Notes: generated by a model not told the origin, from the sequence alone. 64,000 bases of DNA from Bordetella genomosp. 7 (GCF_002261265.1 NZ_NEVK01000003.1:977002-1041001); one strand, 5' to 3'. Positions 1 to 8,216 are shown, counted from the stretch's first letter. Numbers and translations: made by a program.

Positions 1-80
1 GCGCCCATGGTGCCGCCACCCACGATCACCGCGTGTGTGGCGGCGGGGTTGGCCAGGCGAGCCGGAAGGCTGGCATTCAT
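1..80 (-). CDS. 3-hydroxyacyl-CoA dehydrogenase-like protein, N-terminus only
   Basis: Only the first 26 codons are in the window; the gene continues past the left edge. The start ATG is at 80 and the peptide runs into a hydrophobic strand followed by GGGTMGA (residues about 21-27), the glycine-rich Rossmann loop of NAD-dependent 3-hydroxyacyl-CoA dehydrogenases and related gulonate or carnitine dehydrogenases. The substrate cannot be told from this fragment. It is divergent from the LysR gene at 184 and is preceded by the promoter block at 108-144, which is repeated in front of the Bug gene at 3675, so it is probably LysR-controlled. Confidence 0.7.
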   Translation of the reverse strand, partial: MNASLPARLANPAATHAVIVGGGTMG

Positions 81-107
81 TGCATCGTCCTTTTCAGATG
101 GAGTGCA

Positions 108-144
108 TGCCAGTTTAGGGAATGTGCTTTGATTGATGAATCAG
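108..144 (-). promoter_or_regulatory. Probable LysR-activated promoter/operator for the dehydrogenase-like gene
   Basis: Read on the minus strand, this block has CTGATTCATCAATCA, nine variable bases, then CCCTAAACTGGCA. A weak -35 (TTCATC, 135-140) and a -10 (TAAACT, 112-117) are separated by exactly 17 bp, and TGAT-N6-ATCA gives a partial dyad over the -35. The same two blocks with the same spacing lie upstream of the Bug gene at 3584-3620. A poor -35 covered by a dyad suits activation by a LysR protein. Confidence 0.6.
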
Positions 145-183
145 ATTTTCTGGATAGAATGATCAATAAACGAGATCAATAAG

Positions 184-1089
184 ATGAAAATCAATTTGTC
201 GATGCGCGATGTCGATACCGTGCTGGTGCTGGGCCGTGCGCTCAACTTCCGGCAGGCCGCCGCGCAACTGCACTTGTCGCAATCCGCGCTGTCCACGCAG
301 ATCCTCCGTATTGAAGAGGCGCTGGGCGTGCGCTTGTTCGACCGCACCACCCGCACCGTGCGCCTGACGGCGGCGGGGCAGGTGTTCATGCAACAGGCGG
401 TCAATCTGCAAGTGGCGTTTCGCGAGGCACTGGACGCCGTGGGCGGCATCGCCAACGCCCAGCAGGGCTGCGTGGCCGTGGCGGCGCTGCCGTCCGTGGC
501 CGCGCGCATGTTGCCGCGCGTGCTCATGGCGTATCGCCAGGCGCATCCGCATGTGGCGCTGAAGGTGCATGACACCCTGTCGGGGCCCGCGTTTGACCTG
601 GTGCGTGCCGGCGACGTGGATTTCGCCATTACGGCTGCCGATCCGCAGCAGGTGGATCTGCACTATGAACCCATGCTGTCCGACAGTTTTCTGTTGCTGA
701 TTCCCCCGGGCCACGCGTTGGCGCGCAGCAAGGGGCCATTGCGCTGGGCCGATACGGTCAAGGCCGCGCATGTGACCATGGTGCAGCCCAGCAGCGTTCG
801 GCAATACGCCGAATGGGCCTTTCTACAGAATCGCATCCGGTTTCAGCCCGCTTTCGAGGCCGAGCACCTGACCACGATCGTGGCCATGGTCGAGTGCGGG
901 TTCGGCGTAGCGGCGCTGCCCGCCATCGCCGCCGGCGCCGTAGCGCATGACGGGATCATGAGCCGCGCGCTGGTCGGTCCGGTAGCCGAGCGGTCCATAG
1001 GCGTCGTTACAGCGCGCCACCGCAGCCTGTCGCCGGCCGCCCTGGCGTTATTGCAGATGTTGCGCGCGGATCTGGCCAAACAGCAGTAG
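184..1089 (+). CDS. LysR-family transcriptional regulator
   Basis: A 301-residue LysR-type regulator. Residues about 5-65 form the winged helix-turn-helix, including FRQAAAQLHLSQSALSTQI and the following conserved LFDRTTRTVRLTAAG stretch. The rest is the two-lobed effector-binding domain, and the length is normal for the family. It is divergent from the dehydrogenase-like gene. The shared promoter block at 108-144 and 3584-3620 suggests it controls that gene and the Bug receptor, and perhaps the dehydratase between them. The effector is unknown. No good Shine-Dalgarno sequence precedes the start. Confidence 0.93.
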   Translation: MKINLSMRDVDTVLVLGRALNFRQAAAQLHLSQSALSTQILRIEEALGVRLFDRTTRTVRLTAAGQVFMQQAVNLQVAFREALDAVGGIANAQQGCVAVAALPSVAARMLPRVLMAYRQAHPHVALKVHDTLSGPAFDLVRAGDVDFAITAADPQQVDLHYEPMLSDSFLLLIPPGHALARSKGPLRWADTVKAAHVTMVQPSSVRQYAEWAFLQNRIRFQPAFEAEHLTTIVAMVECGFGVAALPAIAAGAVAHDGIMSRALVGPVAERSIGVVTARHRSLSPAALALLQMLRADLAKQQ

Positions 1090-1116
1090 ATAGTCGCAGT
1101 GTGCGTCTTGCGGTTC

Positions 1117-1650
1117 GGTGTCAGACACCCTTTTGGGTGTCAGACACCTGAAGCATCCGGACTGATGTGGCTGTGGGGCGTGGCACGGCTGGTGTCAGAC
1201 ACCCTTTGGGTGTCAGACACCTGAAGCATCCGGTCTGATGTGGCTGTGGGGCGTGGCACGGTTGGTGTCAGACACCCTTTGGGTGTCAGACACCTGAAGC
1301 ATCCGGACTGGTGTGGCTGTGGGGCGTGGCGCGGCTGGTGTCAGACACTCTTTGGGTGTCAGACACCTGAAGCATCCGGACTGGTGTGGCTGTGGGGCGG
1401 GGCACGGTTGGTGTCAGACACCCTTTGGGTGTCAGACACCTGAAGCATCTGGACTGGTGTGGCTATGGGGCGTGGCACGGTTGGTGTCAGACACCCTTTG
1501 GGTGTCAGACACCTGAAGCATCCGGACTGATGTGGCTGTGGCGCGTGGCACGGTTGGTGTCAGACACCCTTTGGGTGTCTGACACCTGGCGTATCTGGGC
1601 TGATGCGGCTATGGGGCGTGGCCCGTGGTGTCAGGCAACTTTGCCTGCCT
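1117..1650. repeat. Tandem array of about seven 73-bp hairpin units (type A)
   Basis: Units begin at 1117, 1191, 1264, 1337, 1410, 1483 and 1556, with a decayed eighth near 1627. The first period is 74 bp, because of one extra T, and the rest are 73 bp. Each unit is a 31-bp hairpin (GGTGTCAGACACCC, TTT loop, GGGTGTCAGACACC) plus a 42-bp near-identical spacer. The stem has one A-A mismatch; in the unit at 1556 the right arm reads GGGTGTCTGACACC, which makes the stem perfect. The array fills the gap between the convergent LysR and dehydratase genes. The unit is not a multiple of three and the reading frames crossing it are repeat-derived, so it is not coding. It is related to the arrays at 30757, 37029 and 62551. 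Confidence 0.95.
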
Positions 1651-1681
1651 GTTTGCCGGCTCGCGGGAGGCTCGGTCGGCG

Positions 1682-3436
1682 TTACCGGTCGTCTGCAGCC
1701 TTGTCGGGCACGCTTTCGCGCACCTGCGGCGCGCGCAGGAAGTCGAAGTCCACGCCCTGGTCTGCCTGGGTGACGGATTGCAGATAAAGCTTCTGGTAGC
1801 CGCGTTGCGCTTGGGGGCGTTCTATCGGCTGTGCCGCGGCGCGGCGCGCCAGCTCTTCGTCGCTGACCAGCAGGGAAACTTCGCGGCGCTGCACCGACAG
1901 CCGGATACGGTCGCCGTTGTGCACATATGCCAGGGGCCCGCCCACAGCGGCTTCCGGGGTGACGTGCAGCACGATGGTGCCCGCCGCGGTGCCGCTCATG
2001 CGGCCGTCGGAAATGCGCACCATGTCCTTGATGCCGGCCCGCGCCAACTTGCGGGGAATGGGCATGTAGCCCGCTTCGGGCATGCCGGGGCCGCCCGTGG
2101 GGCCGATGCGCTTGAGCACCAGGATGTCGTCCGCCCTGACATCCAGGGCTTCGTCGTCGATGCGCAGCGCCATGTCCTGTGCGTCTTCAAACACGACGGC
2201 GCGGCCTTCATGCTCCATTAATTGCGGGTCGGCGGCCGACTGCTTGATGATGGCGCCCCCGGGCGCCAGGTTCCCGCGCAACACCGCCAGTCCGCCCGCC
2301 GGATAAATGGGCGAGTCGAACGGCCGGATGACGGCCTGCGCAAAACGCGGCGGCGCCGCATCGAGCTCTTCGCCCAGGCTGCGCCCCGACACGGTCAGCG
2401 CGTCCAGGTGCAACAGTGGCCGCAGTTCGCGCAACAGGGCCGGCATGCCGCCCGCCTTGTGGAAGTCTTCCATGTAATGCTGGCCCGACGGCTTCAGGTC
2501 CACCAGCACAGGCGTCTCGCGGCTCAGGCGATCCAGCCCGGCCAGGTCGATGTCGATGCCCAGCCGGCCCGCCATGGCCGTCAGGTGCACGATGCCGTTG
2601 GTCGATCCGCCGATGGCCAGCAATACGCGCAGCGCGTTCTCGAACGCCTTGCCCGTCAGGATAAGATCGGGCGTGATGCGGCTGGCGGCCATGGCAACCG
2701 CCGTGGCGCCCGTGCGCTCGGCCACGCGTATGCGGTCGGCCGTGACCGCGGGCGCAGAAGCGCCGCCGAACACCATGATGCCCAGCGCTTCTGCCAGGCA
2801 CGCCATGGTGCTGGCCGTGCCCATGACGGAACACGTGCCCACACTGGCCACCAACTGGTTGTTGACGTCCGCGATCTCGTCGGCGTCGATCTCGTCGGCA
2901 CGGTAGCGACCCCAATAGCGGCGGCAGTCGGTACAGGCGCCCACGCGCTCGCCTCGGTGCGCGCCGGTCAGCATGGCGCCCGTCACCAACTGTATGGCCG
3001 GCACGCCGGCCGAGGCCGCGCCCATCAGCTGCGCCGGCACGGTCTTGTCGCAGCCGCCGATCAGCACCACCGCATCCATGGGCTGTGCGCGGATCATCTC
3101 TTCGGTGTCCATCGACATCAGATTGCGCAGGTACATGCTGGTAGGCTGCGAAAAGCTCTCGTGCACCGAGATGGTCGGGAAGTCGACCGGCAGGCCGCCG
3201 GCCAGCATCACGCCACGCTTGACCGCCTCGACCAGTTGCGGGGCGTTGCCGTGGCAGGGGTTATAGCTGCTGCCCGTATTGACGATGCCGATCACGGGCC
3301 GCGATAACGCGTCGTCGGTGTAGCCGGCGCCCTTGATGAAGGCTTTGCGCAAGAACAGCGAAAAGCCGGAGTCGCCATAGTTGGTCAGGCCCCTGGCCAG
3401 GCCCGGAAGAGAAGAGGGCGGGGTTTTCGTGCTCAT
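1682..3436 (-). CDS. IlvD/Edd-family dehydratase (dihydroxy-acid or sugar-acid dehydratase)
   Basis: A 584-residue iron-sulfur dehydratase of the IlvD/Edd family, which removes water from a 2,3-dihydroxy acid or aldonic acid to give a 2-keto acid. The three cluster-ligand cysteines are visible: C61 in NPCHG, C129 in GGCDKT and C202 in GTCSVMGT. Biosynthetic IlvD and sugar-acid (arabonate, xylonate) dehydratases share this architecture. The catabolic surroundings (LysR, Bug receptor, dehydrogenase-like gene) favour an organic-acid or sugar-acid substrate, but this is inference. The start at 3436 lies just downstream of a perfect 14-bp palindrome at 3444-3457. Confidence 0.9.
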   Translation of the reverse strand: MSTKTPPSSLPGLARGLTNYGDSGFSLFLRKAFIKGAGYTDDALSRPVIGIVNTGSSYNPCHGNAPQLVEAVKRGVMLAGGLPVDFPTISVHESFSQPTSMYLRNLMSMDTEEMIRAQPMDAVVLIGGCDKTVPAQLMGAASAGVPAIQLVTGAMLTGAHRGERVGACTDCRRYWGRYRADEIDADEIADVNNQLVASVGTCSVMGTASTMACLAEALGIMVFGGASAPAVTADRIRVAERTGATAVAMAASRITPDLILTGKAFENALRVLLAIGGSTNGIVHLTAMAGRLGIDIDLAGLDRLSRETPVLVDLKPSGQHYMEDFHKAGGMPALLRELRPLLHLDALTVSGRSLGEELDAAPPRFAQAVIRPFDSPIYPAGGLAVLRGNLAPGGAIIKQSAADPQLMEHEGRAVVFEDAQDMALRIDDEALDVRADDILVLKRIGPTGGPGMPEAGYMPIPRKLARAGIKDMVRISDGRMSGTAAGTIVLHVTPEAAVGGPLAYVHNGDRIRLSVQRREVSLLVSDEELARRAAAQPIERPQAQRGYQKLYLQSVTQADQGVDFDFLRAPQVRESVPDKAADDR

Positions 3437-3443
3437 GGCATTC

Positions 3444-3457
3444 CAATAATATTATTG
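3444..3457. promoter_or_regulatory. Perfect 14-bp palindrome in the dehydratase leader, possible operator
   Basis: CAATAATATTATTG is a perfect palindrome ending 7 nt before the dehydratase start codon. It is AT-rich within a GC-rich context and overlaps the region where the ribosome would bind. A dimeric repressor bound here would block expression. No regulator in the window can be assigned to it directly. Confidence 0.4.
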
Positions 3458-3583
3458 ATAATCTGATCGCAGCATCATAGGGCGCACAGCAGATCCCGCG
3501 CAAGCGCCGGATAGCCAGGCGCCGCGGCGACCTGCCAGAGGCTGTCTATTAATCGACTATGGCGATCACTCAATAGAAAAGTT

Positions 3584-3620
3584 CTGATTCATCAATCAGG
3601 ACGGCCACCCTAAACTGGCA
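3584..3620 (+). promoter_or_regulatory. Promoter/operator of the Bug gene, duplicate of the one at 108-144
   Basis: CTGATTCATCAATCA at 3584-3598 and CCCTAAACTGGCA at 3608-3620 match the block in front of the dehydrogenase-like gene exactly, with the same 9-bp gap. The -35 is TTCATC (3588-3593), the spacer is 17 bp and the -10 is TAAACT (3611-3616). The match covers 28 of 37 positions, far more than two unrelated promoters would share, so a common regulator is likely. The LysR protein at 184-1089 is the obvious candidate. Confidence 0.65.
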
Positions 3621-3674
3621 CCGCAAGCCGGGCGCACGCTCACCTCGAATAACCATCCCGGCCAGGAGACCTGC

Positions 3675-4679
3675 ATGTTCCGTTTCAGCAAGCCCGCCCC
3701 CGCGCGTCGCGCCTTTTTGTTGTCGGCCTTGGCCGTGTGCGCGGGCCTGGCCTGCCAGGCCGCGCCTGCGGCAGCCGCATACCCCGACCGCGCCGTGCGG
3801 CTGGTTGTTCCTTACCCTCCCGGCGGCGCCACCGACGTTATCGGTCGAGTGCTGGCGCAAGAGCTTTCGACCGCGCTGGGCCAGCAGTTCGTCGTTGAAA
3901 ACCGCGCCGGCGCGGCGGGCAACATCGGCGCCGATCAGGTGGCCAAGGCAGACCCGGACGGCTACACGCTGCTGATGGGTGCCCTGACGAGCCACTCCAT
4001 CAACGCCGAGCTCTACAAAAGCAAGGTGCCCTACGACATCGAGAAGAGTTTCGCGCCGGTATCGATCGTGGGCACCGTACCGCTGGTGTTTGTGGTGCAT
4101 CCTTCGGTCCAGGCGCAGTCGCTGCAGGATTTCGTTGCCCTGGCCAAGGCGCGCCCCGGGTACTTGACGATGGCCTCGGCCGGCAACGGCTCGCCGCAGC
4201 ACCTGGCCGCCGAGATGTTCAAGAGCATCGCCGACGTCGACGTGCTGCATGTCCCCTACAAGGGCAGCGGCCCGGCCATGACCGACCTGATGGGCGGGCA
4301 GGTGCTGAGCATGATCGAGACCGCGCCCGCATCGCAAGGTCACGTCAAGGCGGGCAAGCTGCGCGCTTTGGCCGTGGCTTCGCAACAGCGCGCCGAAGCG
4401 TTGCCCGAAGTGCCCACCACCGCAGAGGCGGGCCTGGCGAACTTCCAGGTCAGCTCGATGTTCGGAATTGTTGCGCCTGCCGGCACGCCCGCCCCGGTAA
4501 TCGAGCGCTTGAACGGCGCCCTGAAGACCATCGTGGCCAAGCCGGAGGTCAGGGCCGCATTGTTGAATCAGGGCGCGGTGGCGACCTGGACATCGCCTGC
4601 AGATGCCGCGGCGCGCATCGCCGCCGAACGCGCCAAGTGGTCCAAGGTGATCGCCGACGCGCAGGTGCAGGCCGAGTGA
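3675..4679 (+). CDS. Bug/TctC-family periplasmic solute receptor
   Basis: A 334-residue periplasmic binding protein of the Bug (TctC) family, which captures carboxylates for tripartite tricarboxylate transporters. An N-terminal signal peptide with a hydrophobic core ends in alanines near residue 35, followed by the family start YPDRAVRLVVPYPPGGATD and later GQQFVVENRAGAAGNIG. AGGAGA at 3664-3669 supports the start. No TctA or TctB membrane gene is adjacent, so it must use partners elsewhere or act as a sensor. It shares a promoter block with the dehydrogenase-like gene. The ligand is unknown. Confidence 0.93.
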   Translation: MFRFSKPAPARRAFLLSALAVCAGLACQAAPAAAAYPDRAVRLVVPYPPGGATDVIGRVLAQELSTALGQQFVVENRAGAAGNIGADQVAKADPDGYTLLMGALTSHSINAELYKSKVPYDIEKSFAPVSIVGTVPLVFVVHPSVQAQSLQDFVALAKARPGYLTMASAGNGSPQHLAAEMFKSIADVDVLHVPYKGSGPAMTDLMGGQVLSMIETAPASQGHVKAGKLRALAVASQQRAEALPEVPTTAEAGLANFQVSSMFGIVAPAGTPAPVIERLNGALKTIVAKPEVRAALLNQGAVATWTSPADAAARIAAERAKWSKVIADAQVQAE

Positions 4680-4688
4680 AGCGGCCTT

Positions 4689-4710
4689 GCGGCGGCCCGC
4701 AGGCCGCCGC
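4689..4710. terminator. Hairpin between convergent genes
   Basis: GCGGCGGCC, loop CGCA, GGCCGCCGC form a perfect 9-bp GC stem directly after the Bug stop codon and before the convergent binding-protein gene. There is no T-tract, so it is a possible Rho-dependent or weak terminator. Confidence 0.5.
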
Positions 4711-4760
4711 GCCGCGCGCGTTGTCGCAAGGCGAGACCCACCGGCTCGCCGCTGCGGGCG

Positions 4761-5765
4761 TCAGGCCTTGACGATGTCCAGATAGGGCTTGGGGTCGAAA
4801 TAGGTGCTGGCGGGCACGGGGTTGGCGATTTTCGCGGTCTGCACGAAGAAATCCGTTACCTGCTGCAGCCATTTGGTGACCGTGCCATCAGCGTACTTGG
4901 CGCGCCATTCTGCCGATGTAAAGTACTTTGAAGCCTTGAACTGGTTCTGCAGTTCGGGCAGCGGCACTTCGGGATAGTGTTTCTTCTGCAGCGTTGCAAC
5001 CGCCGTGTCGGTATTGGACAGCAGATAATCGTTGGCGCTTACCCAGCCCTTGATGAGCGCCTGGATCAGCTTGGGATTCTTGTCGTAGTAGTCATTGCGC
5101 GCCGCCCATCCGCCCACGATGGCCGCCTGCGGATAGAACGCCGACGCATCGACCAGCATGCGCGCGCCCTCGACCTTCTGGCGCACCGTGACATCAAACG
5201 GCACCCACAGTGCCACCGCGGGCACCGCGCCCGATATAAACGACGTCACGGCCTCTGTCATGCGCTGGTTGACGATCTGCACGTCCTTGCCTTCCTGCAG
5301 CCCGGCTCCGTGCAGGACGCGGTCCAGGAACACATGGGCGGTGGTGCCGGCAGTCGTGGATATCTTGTGGCCCTTGAGGTCGGCGGCGCTGCTGAAGCCG
5401 GCATCGCCACGCACCCACAGTTGCGCGGTGGCATACTCGACGTTGTTGACCAGAAACACCTTGCCCTGGCCGCGCGCAGGAAAGTTCGATACCACGGCGC
5501 CGGTCGACAGCACATCCAGGCTGCCGCCTATCATGGCCTGGAACAATTCCAGGCCAGTCGTGAACTTGATCATCTGCAGGTCCAGCCCCTGTTCGGCGAA
5601 TGCGCCGGTTTCCAGGCCGGTCCAGATCTGGCCGTCCACGGCGGGCGTGTGCAGATAGCCGACCTTGACCTTCTCTGCGGCCCGCGCCAGCAAAGGCATG
5701 CCTATGCCCGTCATGGCCGCCGCCAGGGCGCTGGTCTTCAATAGGGTTCTGCGCTGCGGATTCAT
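4761..5765 (-). CDS. SsuA/NMT1-type ABC transporter substrate-binding protein
   Basis: A 334-residue periplasmic binding protein of the nitrate/sulfonate/taurine class (SsuA/NMT1-like). The start at 5765 is chosen over longer frames because it is preceded by AAAGGAG and begins a signal sequence containing QRRTLLK, a twin-arginine (Tat) motif, with cleavage expected after ARA near residue 30. The mature part begins KVKVGYLHTPAVDG, typical of the fold. It is the last gene of the permease-ATPase-binding protein operon, 37 bp after the ATPase. The ligand is not evident; the divergent GntR and racemase-type genes suggest a carbon source rather than sulfur. Confidence 0.88.
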   Translation of the reverse strand: MNPQRRTLLKTSALAAAMTGIGMPLLARAAEKVKVGYLHTPAVDGQIWTGLETGAFAEQGLDLQMIKFTTGLELFQAMIGGSLDVLSTGAVVSNFPARGQGKVFLVNNVEYATAQLWVRGDAGFSSAADLKGHKISTTAGTTAHVFLDRVLHGAGLQEGKDVQIVNQRMTEAVTSFISGAVPAVALWVPFDVTVRQKVEGARMLVDASAFYPQAAIVGGWAARNDYYDKNPKLIQALIKGWVSANDYLLSNTDTAVATLQKKHYPEVPLPELQNQFKASKYFTSAEWRAKYADGTVTKWLQQVTDFFVQTAKIANPVPASTYFDPKPYLDIVKA

Positions 5766-5802
5766 GGTGGGGCTCCTTTCCTCGATATGAGGCGATGACG
5801 AT

Positions 5803-6618
5803 CTAATCAGCCAGGCGCACGACCTGGCTGGCCTGCCTGGCATATTCCTCCATGACCAGGCTGCGTATCTGCGAACGCAGTTCGCTGAAACGCGGGTCTT
5901 CATGCACGTTCTCGGCGCGTGGATAGCCAAAGGGCACGTCTATCACGGCGCGGATACGCGCCGGCCGCGCCGTCACCACGACGATGCGCGATGACAGATA
6001 AATGGCTTCCTCGACCGAATGGGTGATCAGCAGGACCGTCTTGTCTTCGGCCAGCAACACCTGCAAGAGCAGGTCCTGCATGGCCGAGCGTGTCTGCGCA
6101 TCCAGTGCGCCAAACGGCTCGTCCATCAGCAGGAACTGGGGCTTCACTGCGTAGGCGCGCGCCAATGCCAGGCGTTGCCGCATGCCGCCGGACAGGTGCT
6201 TCGGGTAATGCTGGGCGAAGTCGGCGAGCCCCATGAGCGCCATGTAGCGCTGGCAGATTTCTTCGCGTTCGTCGCGACCGACCCGGTTGGCGCGCAACGT
6301 CAGTCCGAAGGCGATGTTCTCTTTGACGGTCAGCCACGGGAATACGCCGTATTCCTGGAAAATCACGCCGCGGTCGGGCCCCGGCCCCGTAATGGGCTTG
6401 CCGTCGAGCAGCACTTCGCCGTGCGTGGGCTGTACAAAGCCCGCCACGATATTCATCAGCGTGGTCTTGCCGCAGCCCGAGGGGCCTATGACGGACACGA
6501 ACTCGCCTTGCCGGATTTCATAGTCGATGCCATCGATGACACGCATCGGGCCATCGGCCGTGGAGAAATCCACCGAGACGTTGCGGAAACTGATACGGGC
6601 GTTCGATGATCGTGTCAT
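5803..6618 (-). CDS. SsuB/TauB-type ABC transporter ATPase
   Basis: A 271-residue nucleotide-binding subunit. Visible motifs in order are Walker A GPSGCGKTT (about residues 42-50), signature LSGGMRQR, Walker B LLMDEPFGALD and the switch histidine in LLITHSVEEAIYL. This combination is typical of nitrate/sulfonate/taurine importers. Its start codon overlaps the permease stop by one base (TAATG), which indicates translational coupling. It drives uptake of the solute captured by the product of 4761-5765. Confidence 0.95.
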   Translation of the reverse strand: MTRSSNARISFRNVSVDFSTADGPMRVIDGIDYEIRQGEFVSVIGPSGCGKTTLMNIVAGFVQPTHGEVLLDGKPITGPGPDRGVIFQEYGVFPWLTVKENIAFGLTLRANRVGRDEREEICQRYMALMGLADFAQHYPKHLSGGMRQRLALARAYAVKPQFLLMDEPFGALDAQTRSAMQDLLLQVLLAEDKTVLLITHSVEEAIYLSSRIVVVTARPARIRAVIDVPFGYPRAENVHEDPRFSELRSQIRSLVMEEYARQASQVVRLAD

Positions 6619-7388
6619 TACGCAATACGCTCCTGCCAGGCCAGCAGGCGGCGCGTCAGCGCGCGCAGTGTCAGGTCCATGATCAGCGCAATGAGGCCGA
6701 TGCAGATGATGCCCACGTAGATGATTTCAAGCTGGAAGAATGACGACGCATCCTGGATCAATGCGCCGAGCCCCTGTTGCGCGGCGATCAGTTCCGAGGC
6801 CACCAGCGTGGCCCATGCAACGCCGAGCGCAACGCGAAGAGCCGTCAGCATGTGCGGCACCGTAAGCGGCACGATGACCCTGCGGAATATCTCGGCGTCG
6901 CTTGCGCCCAGCGTGCGCGACACGCGCACGAATATCGGATTGATCTGCGCGATGCCTTCATACATGACGATGACGCCGGCGAAAAACGATGCATAGAACA
7001 GGATGGCAATCTTTGCCGATTCGCCGATGCCGAAGTACACGATCACCAGAGGAATCAGCGCGATCGGGGGCAGGGCGCGGAAGAAGTTGATGACCGGGTC
7101 GACAAAGCTGCGCACACTTTTGTACCACCCCAGCAGAAACCCTACCGGCACGGCCAGCACAATGCCGAGAAAGACGCCCAGCACCACGCGCTGGGTCGAC
7201 ATCAGAATGTCGTGCGGCAGGCGCGTTTGCATCAGGTTGGCGAAATTGTCCAGCACGTCCAGCGGGCTGGGCACCAGCGCGGGGCTGACCAGGCCGCTCA
7301 GGCGTACGCCGTACCAGGCAAGCACAATCAACACCCATGGGGCAGCGATAAGCGCCGCGCGTCTGGGTAGCGAACGGGTTCGGGGCAT
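6618..7388 (-). CDS. SsuC/TauC-type ABC transporter permease
   Basis: A 256-residue integral membrane permease with about six hydrophobic segments. The EAA-type coupling loop contains SRTLGASDAEIFRRVIVPLTVP (given here only in part: LGASDAEIF at about residues 160-168). It is the first gene of the operon, divergent from the GntR gene at 7481. The intervening 92 bp carries inverted repeats that are likely GntR operators, so the transporter is probably controlled by that regulator. Confidence 0.93.
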   Translation of the reverse strand: MPRTRSLPRRAALIAAPWVLIVLAWYGVRLSGLVSPALVPSPLDVLDNFANLMQTRLPHDILMSTQRVVLGVFLGIVLAVPVGFLLGWYKSVRSFVDPVINFFRALPPIALIPLVIVYFGIGESAKIAILFYASFFAGVIVMYEGIAQINPIFVRVSRTLGASDAEIFRRVIVPLTVPHMLTALRVALGVAWATLVASELIAAQQGLGALIQDASSFFQLEIIYVGIICIGLIALIMDLTLRALTRRLLAWQERIA

Positions 7389-7412
7389 CTCTCCTCCATC
7401 TGGCGATGGCGC

Positions 7413-7448
7413 TTGACCTTTTAATGGTCAAATCGTACTGTAGACCAT
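7413..7448. promoter_or_regulatory. Inverted repeats in the permease/GntR divergent promoter, likely GntR operator
   Basis: TTGACC (7413-7418), seven bases, then GGTCAA (7426-7431) form a perfect inverted repeat. The right part also pairs as ATGGTC (7424-7429) with GACCAT (7443-7448). Three GGTC/GACC half-sites within 36 bp, between a GntR gene and its divergent neighbour, suggest an autoregulated bidirectional operator. Confidence 0.5.
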
Positions 7449-7480
7449 ACGTTCAGCAAACAATATATGGCTATTTGTTT

Positions 7481-8206
7481 ATGGCTATCAACTTCCACGA
7501 AAGCCCCATTCCACGCTATCTGCAGTTGGCCGATCTGATGCGTCAGCGCATCGCCCGGGGCGTGTGGGAACAAGGCAAGAAGGTGCCGTCGCTGGAAGAG
7601 CTGGTGGCCGAGTTTGGCGTGGCGCGGGTCACTGTGCGCCAGGCCATCGACGTGCTGACCCGCGAACGGCTGGTGTCGCCCCAGCAGGGGCGGGGCACGT
7701 TCGTCACGGGCCTGCCGCCCAATGACCGCTGGCTGCGCGTGCAGACCACGCTGGCCGAGCTGGCCAAGGTGTACCGCGACACCAAACCGCTCATCATCAA
7801 TATCGATGAAGCCATTCATTCCGCGCCGCTGACGCCGCAAGACGGCACGGCGGCCGAGCAGTACGTATACATGCGTCGCCTGCACGAGCGGGGTGGGCAG
7901 CCGTATTGCGTGATCAATATCTACCTGGCGGAACACATCTTCCGGCGCGACGCGGCGCGGTTTCGCAACGAAACCGTAATTCCGCTGCTGGTATCCATGC
8001 CCGGCGTGCACATTGCCCAGGCGCGCCAGTCGCTGACCATAGGCACGGCCGATGCCGAACTTGCCCATCACTTGCAAGTGGCGGTCAACACACCCATTGC
8101 CGAAGTGCGCCGCGTATTTGTCGACATACATGGCGAAGTCGTCTACCTGAGCGAAGTGTCTTATCGGGGCGACTTCATCCATCTTGAAATGAACCTGATT
8201 CCCTGA
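7481..8206 (+). CDS. GntR-family (HutC/UTRA) transcriptional regulator
   Basis: A 241-residue repressor-type regulator. Residues about 10-76 are the GntR winged helix (PRYLQLADLMRQRIARGVW, then VPSLEELVAEFGVARVTVRQ and a QGRGTFV wing). The remainder is a UTRA ligand-binding domain. The start at 7481 (MAINFHESPIP) is chosen because upstream residues are not family-like. It is divergent from the ABC operon and 10 bp upstream of the racemase-type enzyme, so it probably senses the transported compound or its product. Confidence 0.92.
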   Translation: MAINFHESPIPRYLQLADLMRQRIARGVWEQGKKVPSLEELVAEFGVARVTVRQAIDVLTRERLVSPQQGRGTFVTGLPPNDRWLRVQTTLAELAKVYRDTKPLIINIDEAIHSAPLTPQDGTAAEQYVYMRRLHERGGQPYCVINIYLAEHIFRRDAARFRNETVIPLLVSMPGVHIAQARQSLTIGTADAELAHHLQVAVNTPIAEVRRVFVDIHGEVVYLSEVSYRGDFIHLEMNLIP

Positions 8207-8216
8207 AGGATGCGCC

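Noticed and set aside
1117..1650. Possible CRISPR array
   Set aside because: The repeat-spacer geometry fits, but all spacers are nearly identical and no cas genes are in the window.
1240..1787. Repetitive plus-strand reading frames across the 73-bp array
   Set aside because: The unit is not a multiple of three, the frames differ from unit to unit, there is no ribosome-binding site and the peptides mirror the DNA repeat only.
5766..5930. Upstream start for the binding protein at 5930
   Set aside because: The extra residues are an antisense-like extension into the ATPase gene; the Tat signal and ribosome-binding site fix the start at 5765.
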